Both the position numbers and the translations under genes were made by a program. 43,433 nucleotides of DNA from Alphaproteobacteria bacterium (GTDB taxonomy: Bacteria > Pseudomonadota > Alphaproteobacteria > ATCC43930 > Allostellaceae). Numbering within the stretch: the first letter of the stretch is position 1; every line of letters begins with the position of its first letter. The notes under the pieces were generated by a model, which saw nothing but the letters and a program-made list of their open reading frames with translations, searched no databases and had not been told where the DNA came from. The stretch covers positions 1 to 43,433 of the forward strand of contig JADZBA010000097.1 in the NCBI GenBank assembly GCA_020852355.1, given 5' to 3'. Of this stretch, positions 39,899 to 43,433 are shown in pieces.

Positions 39899-40576
39899 CT
39901 AGGTCGTCCCCGCGCGGCCGAGGATCGCGCGGCGGACGTCGAGCGCGCCCAGGACATGGGCCCGGGTGAGCCGGTCGGCCTCCTTGTCGTCGCGTTCCCG
40001 GATCGCCTTCACGATCGCGGTGTGCTCCCGATGGGCGAGCGCGGGGCGGCCTTCCGCGGCCAGCGTGGTGGGACCGAGCAGCGCGATCGCATCGTTGAGC
40101 GCATGCAGGCTCTTCACGAGATAGCGGTTGTGGGCCGCCGCGTGAATGGCCTCGTGGAGCGCGCGGTTGTGGCGGTAGAGGCGCGTGGCGTCGCGGCCCA
40201 GGCGCGCTTCCTCGTCGAGCAGCTTGTCGAGGGTCGCGAGATCGCGCGCGCTGGCGTGCCGTGCAGCCATCCCCGCGGCGGCCCCTTCCAGCGCCGCCCG
40301 CATCTCATAGAGCTCGTCGACGGCGTCGGGATCCAGCGTCGACACCACGAGTCCGGCGCGCGGCCGCAGGTCGAGAAGGCCTTCGAGCTCGAGCCGGGAG
40401 AGCGCCTGGCGGGTCGGGGTGCGGCTGATGCCCAGCCGCTGGGCGAGCTCGATCTCGCGCATCCGGCGCCCGGGCTCGAAGCGTCCCTCGACGATCTCCC
40501 GGCGCAGCGCCGCATAGGCGTAGTCGGCCGCGGAGGCGAACTTCTCGCGCCCGGGCAATAGCGTCTCGTCGTTCAT
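39899..40576 (-). CDS. GntR-family regulator, FCD subfamily
   Basis: The 225-residue protein has an N-terminal winged helix (AYAALRREIVEGRFEPGRRM, ELAQRLGISRTPTRQALSRL). The FCD effector domain follows, with an Asp and His residues in the usual metal-binding places (ELYEMRAALEGAAAGMAAR, NRALHEAIHAAAHNRYL, HREHTAIVKAIRERDDKEAD). FCD regulators respond to organic acids, amino acids or sugars. I chose the ATG at 40576 (MNDETLLPG), seven bases after GAGGG; the ATG at 40582 is only one base from that site. It diverges from prpF across the paired GTATAC operator, so it is probably autoregulated. The same operator at 34.2 kb would bring the flavoprotein and two PrpD genes under its control. Confidence 0.9.
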   Translation of the reverse strand: MNDETLLPGREKFASAADYAYAALRREIVEGRFEPGRRMREIELAQRLGISRTPTRQALSRLELEGLLDLRPRAGLVVSTLDPDAVDELYEMRAALEGAAAGMAARHASARDLATLDKLLDEEARLGRDATRLYRHNRALHEAIHAAAHNRYLVKSLHALNDAIALLGPTTLAAEGRPALAHREHTAIVKAIRERDDKEADRLTRAHVLGALDVRRAILGRAGTT

Positions 40577-40673
40577 CCCCATTCCCTCGGATCGCCGGCC
40601 ATCGGGCGGCGTCGCGCAGCGGCCGTTTCGTCGCCGGCGCGTCGACACTGCGATAGCATTCCTGCACGTAGCT

Positions 40674-40689
40674 GTATACATAGGTATAC
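40674..40689. promoter_or_regulatory. GTATAC-ATAG-GTATAC operator between gntR and prpF
   Basis: Two perfect GTATAC palindromes are spaced by four bases. The left one is extended to TGTATACA. The site overlaps TATACT (40685-40690), a near-consensus -10 for the plus strand, with CTGCAC at 40662-40667 as a weak -35 at 17 bases. On the minus strand TATACA is a candidate -10. A bound regulator would block both promoters. Confidence 0.65.
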
Positions 40690-40714
40690 TCGAACTTTGC
40701 ATGGCGGGCTTGCG

Positions 40715-41902
40715 ATGCCTCAGAGCCGTTTGAGGGCGACCTTCATGCGCGGCGGCACCTCCAAGGCCGTCGTGCTCAACCGCCGGGACCTGCCGGCCGA
40801 CCCGGCTCTGTGGGACCCGATCTTCCTCGCCGTGATGGGGTCGCCCGACGCCAACGGCCGCCAGCTCGACGGCATGGGAGGCGGCCTGTCCTCGGTCTCG
40901 AAGGTCTGCGTCGTCGGGCCGCCGACGCGGCCCGACGCCGACATCGACTACACGTTCGCCCAGGTGTCGGTGAAGGACGCCTCGGTCGACTACAGCGGCA
41001 ACTGCGGGAACATGTCCTCGGCGATGGGGCCGTTCGCGGTCGAGGAAGGGCTGGCAGCCGCCCCGGCCGACGGCGAGGCGGTGGTGCGCATCCACAACAC
41101 CAACACCGGCAAGATCATCGTCGCCCGCTTCCCCATGCAGGACGGCGAGGCGGCGGTCGACGGCACTCTCGCGATCGACGGCGTCTCCGGCACGGGTGCG
41201 CCGGTGCGCCTCGAGTTCCAGGATCCCGGCGGCACCAAGACCGGACGCCTGCTGCCGACCGGACGGGCCCGCGACATGCTGGAGGTTCCCGGGCTCGGCA
41301 CGATCGAGGCGACGCTGATCGACGCCGCCAACCCGTGCGTCTTCGTCGCGGCGGCCGCCCTCGGCAAGGAGGGGGGCGAGCTGCCCGACGCGCTGGAGCG
41401 TGATCCGCTGTTCCTGGCGCGCATGGAGGCGATCCGTTGCGCGGCGTCCGTCGCCATGGGGATCGCGCCGGACGCCGCCGCGGCGGCGCGCATCCCGAGC
41501 GTCCCGAAGGTGGCGATGATCGCCGCACCGCGCGAGACCTCGACCCTGTCGGGACGTGTCCTCGGCGCCCCGGACATGTCGCTGGTCGTGCGCATGCTGT
41601 CGATGGGCCAGCCGCACCGAGCGGTGCCGATCACCGGCGCCACCTGCCTGGCGATCGCCGTGCGCGTGTCGGGATCGCTGCCCCATGCGCTGGCACGAGC
41701 CGGCGACGGGCCGATCGTCGTCGCCCATCCCTCGGGCACCACGGTGGTCGATGCGGCGGTCGACGACGCCGGCGACCCGGCGCGGGCACGGGCCGTCCAT
41801 GGCGCGGTCTACCGCACTGCGCGGCGGCTCTTCGAGGGACGGGTGCTCTACCGCGCGCCGGCGGCCGCGGCGCAGGATCGGCGGGCGGCGGCGGCCGAAT
41901 GA
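40715..41902 (+). CDS. prpF: PrpF-family isomerase
   Basis: The 395-residue protein is of the PrpF group (AcnD-accessory aconitate isomerase, methylitaconate isomerase, 4-oxalomesaconate tautomerase), with a diaminopimelate-epimerase-like fold. Typical segments are RATFMRGGTSKAVVLNRRDL, VMGSPDANGRQLDGMGGGLS, VDYSGNCGNMSSAMGPFAV, and DAANPCVFVAAAALG. The GGTSK lysine and the SGNCGN region belong to the active site. The family moves double bonds in unsaturated di- and tricarboxylates. I chose the ATG at 40715 (MPQSRLRATF); the ORF track begins at a TTG at 40697. The ribosome site is weak. The stop overlaps the third MmgE/PrpD gene (ATGA), which couples the two proteins. Confidence 0.91.
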   Translation: MPQSRLRATFMRGGTSKAVVLNRRDLPADPALWDPIFLAVMGSPDANGRQLDGMGGGLSSVSKVCVVGPPTRPDADIDYTFAQVSVKDASVDYSGNCGNMSSAMGPFAVEEGLAAAPADGEAVVRIHNTNTGKIIVARFPMQDGEAAVDGTLAIDGVSGTGAPVRLEFQDPGGTKTGRLLPTGRARDMLEVPGLGTIEATLIDAANPCVFVAAAALGKEGGELPDALERDPLFLARMEAIRCAASVAMGIAPDAAAAARIPSVPKVAMIAAPRETSTLSGRVLGAPDMSLVVRMLSMGQPHRAVPITGATCLAIAVRVSGSLPHALARAGDGPIVVAHPSGTTVVDAAVDDAGDPARARAVHGAVYRTARRLFEGRVLYRAPAAAAQDRRAAAAE

Positions 41903-43284
41903 GCCTGACCGCCGATTTCGCCGGCCATCTCGCCGACCTCGCGGCGGGCGGCCTCGACGACGCCGCACGCGCCGGCGCCGCCTCCCTGGTGCTCGACGGC
42001 TTGGCGGTCGCAGCGCTGGGATCGGGCGAGCGCGGACCGTCGATCCTGGCCGACGCCGCCGTCGTGCCGGCGGACGGGCCGTCGGCCACGCTGATCGGCC
42101 GGGCGCGGCGGGCGAGCGCCGCCGACGCGGCGCGGGTCAACGGCGCCGCCATGCATGTCCTCGACTTCGAGCCGATGTGGAACCCCGCCAACCATTCGCT
42201 GTCGACCACCCTGCCCGCACTCCTGGCCCTGGCGGAGACCGCGCCGGACGAGGTCGGGATCCCGCTCGGGGAGCGCCTGCTGTGCGCGCTCGCGATCGGC
42301 ATCGAGGCGCAGGAGCGGTTGCGCCTCTCCTCGGGGCAGTTCGAGCCGGCGAGCCTCGTCTTCCACCCGCCCGGCACGGTCGGGCCGATCGGCAGTGCCG
42401 TCGCCAGCGGCCTGTTCATGGGGCTCGACACGGCACGGCTGACCCACGCCATCGCCATCGCCGCGTCGCGCGCCGGCGGCATCCAGGCGAACATCGGCAG
42501 CATGACGAAGGCGCTGCATTGCGGCCAGGCCGCCGCGTCGGGCCTCGACAGCGCGCTGCTGGCGGCCCGTGGCTTCACCGGGGACGCGGACGCGCTGGGC
42601 GACCCCCGCGGCTTCGGCAGGGCGTTCTTCGGCGACGGCTTCGCGCCGGCCGAGCTGACGCGTCGCCACGACGCGTTGCAGATCGTCCGTCCCGGCCCCG
42701 CCTACAAGCTCTACCCCAGCCAGTACGGGACCCATTTCGTGATCACCGCGGCGCTGGCCGCGCGCGCGGCGCTGCCGCCGGGCTGCGCGGTGGCGCGGGT
42801 GATCATCCACGGCCCGTCGATGCCCTATGTCGACCGGCCGAACCCGGCCACCGGCCTCGCCGGCAAGTTCAGCTTCCAGTATACGGCGGCGGTGGCGCTG
42901 CTCGACGGCGCGGTGACCGTCGCCAGCTTCACCGATGCGCGACGCTTCGCCCCCGATATCGTCGACCTGCTGCCGCGGATCGAGATCCGGCCCGATGCCG
43001 CGCGCCAGGGCCGCTTCGACGCGATGACGCTGGCGATCGACGTCGAGTGGGACGGCGGCCGCGCGCGCGGCGCATGCGACGGCCCGCCCGGCATCTGGGG
43101 CAGGCCGGTGCCGACGGAACGGCTGCGCGCCAAGGCGCTGGACTGCCTGACGACCGCGCTCGGCGCGGAGGCCGCTTCGGAGATCGCCGCCCTCGCGGGC
43201 CGCTTCGCGACGCTGGACCGGACGGGCCTCGCCCGCCTGATGCGTCACCTCGCCCGGCCGTCGCGCGACCCGAAGGCGGCGTGA
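41899..43284 (+). CDS. MmgE/PrpD-family protein, copy 3 (divergent active-site loop)
   Basis: The 461-residue protein keeps the family's IGSMTKALHCGQ (Lys) and YKLYPSQYGTHF (Tyr) regions. The Asp-rich loop has become HVLDFEPMWNPANHSLS in place of LDYDDTHxxxxxHP. The second Asp is therefore Glu-Pro and the His precedes Ser rather than Pro. This argues for a different reaction from copy 2. The start at 41899 overlaps the prpF stop in an ATGA; the track's 41437 start lies in the prpF shadow. It is probably cotranscribed with prpF under the GTATAC operator. Confidence 0.9.
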   Translation: MSLTADFAGHLADLAAGGLDDAARAGAASLVLDGLAVAALGSGERGPSILADAAVVPADGPSATLIGRARRASAADAARVNGAAMHVLDFEPMWNPANHSLSTTLPALLALAETAPDEVGIPLGERLLCALAIGIEAQERLRLSSGQFEPASLVFHPPGTVGPIGSAVASGLFMGLDTARLTHAIAIAASRAGGIQANIGSMTKALHCGQAAASGLDSALLAARGFTGDADALGDPRGFGRAFFGDGFAPAELTRRHDALQIVRPGPAYKLYPSQYGTHFVITAALAARAALPPGCAVARVIIHGPSMPYVDRPNPATGLAGKFSFQYTAAVALLDGAVTVASFTDARRFAPDIVDLLPRIEIRPDAARQGRFDAMTLAIDVEWDGGRARGACDGPPGIWGRPVPTERLRAKALDCLTTALGAEAASEIAALAGRFATLDRTGLARLMRHLARPSRDPKAA

Positions 43285-43321
43285 CGACCCACGTCCGCCG
43301 GCTCCGGGTCCCGCGAGCGCG

Positions 43322-43433
43322 CTACTTCTTGCGAGGGTCGTCCTTGGGGTCGATGTAGACGACGTCGAAGGGTCCGACGCCGTTGATCTGGACGACGGTG
43401 TCGCCGTCGGCGGTGGCGTAGTGGGCCATGCCG
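43322..43433 (-). CDS. C-terminal fragment of an unidentified protein (cut by window edge)
   Basis: A minus-strand frame enters from the right edge and ends at TAG (43322-43324). It encodes about 36 residues ending VVYIDPKDDPRKK. The segment GDTVVQINGVGPFDVVYI reminds me of the C-terminus of some cupin-domain proteins, but the fragment is too short to assign. Regular GC-rich third positions support real coding sequence. It converges on PrpD copy 3 with a 37-base gap. Confidence 0.5.
   Translation of the reverse strand, partial: GMAHYATADGDTVVQINGVGPFDVVYIDPKDDPRKK

Overview
The window is very GC-rich (roughly 70% by eye) and densely packed. Genes are mostly G/C-ending in codon choice, intergenic gaps are short, and translationally coupled (ATGA) overlaps are common. 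Together with FNR/FixK-type boxes, LIV and Aap-type ABC importers, a large-subunit molybdenum hydroxylase and several Tat-type signal peptides, this suggests a metabolically versatile alphaproteobacterium, perhaps of the Rhodospirillales or Hyphomicrobiales. The assignment is inferred; no rRNA or other phylogenetic marker is present. I saw no tRNA, rRNA, CRISPR or insertion sequence.

Region 1 (1-14.5 kb) looks like a low-oxygen or redox-stress island. It holds an RTX-repeat protein cut by the left edge, a membrane-fusion protein and LolD/MacB-type ATPase with no permease, PEP synthase, two conserved hypotheticals, an Hsp20 chaperone, glutamine-dependent NAD synthetase, a PRPP synthetase, an aminoglycoside-phosphotransferase-like kinase, an alpha/beta hydrolase, a phosphoribosyltransferase joined in frame to nicotinate phosphoribosyltransferase, and a flavin-reductase-like protein. 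Five intergenic 14-mers of the form TTGA(T/G/C)-N4-ATCAA, the FNR/ANR/FixK class, precede these transcription units. The likely theme is anaerobic or microaerobic control of PEP, PRPP and NAD supply.

Region 2 (14.7-26.6 kb) is a catabolic cluster. An IclR regulator is followed by a complete LIV-type importer (livH, livM, livG, livF and a binding protein), a Rieske oxygenase alpha subunit, an M29/NicX-like metalloenzyme and a three-subunit molybdenum hydroxylase (FAD, 2x[2Fe-2S] and Moco subunits). The combination of hydroxylase, oxygenase and a possible NicX-type ring-opening enzyme suggests use of an N-heteroaromatic compound such as a pyridine carboxylate. The substrate is inferred.

Region 3 (26.6-31.1 kb) starts from a good sigma-70-like promoter. 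It encodes AapJ-, AapQ- and AapM-like components of a polar amino-acid importer, then a class IV aminotransferase. The AapP ATPase is absent.

Region 4 (31.1-43.3 kb) looks like an organic-acid regulon. It has three different MmgE/PrpD-family enzymes, a flavoprotein resembling TcuA/fumarate reductase, an Fbp-type ABC importer, a PrpF-family isomerase and a GntR/FCD regulator. The two divergent promoter regions (34.2 kb and 40.7 kb) carry the same operator architecture, GT(A/G)TAC-N4-GTATAC, which ties the set together. A tricarboxylate- or branched unsaturated-acid pathway is the likely role. The window ends in the 3' end of an unidentified minus-strand gene.
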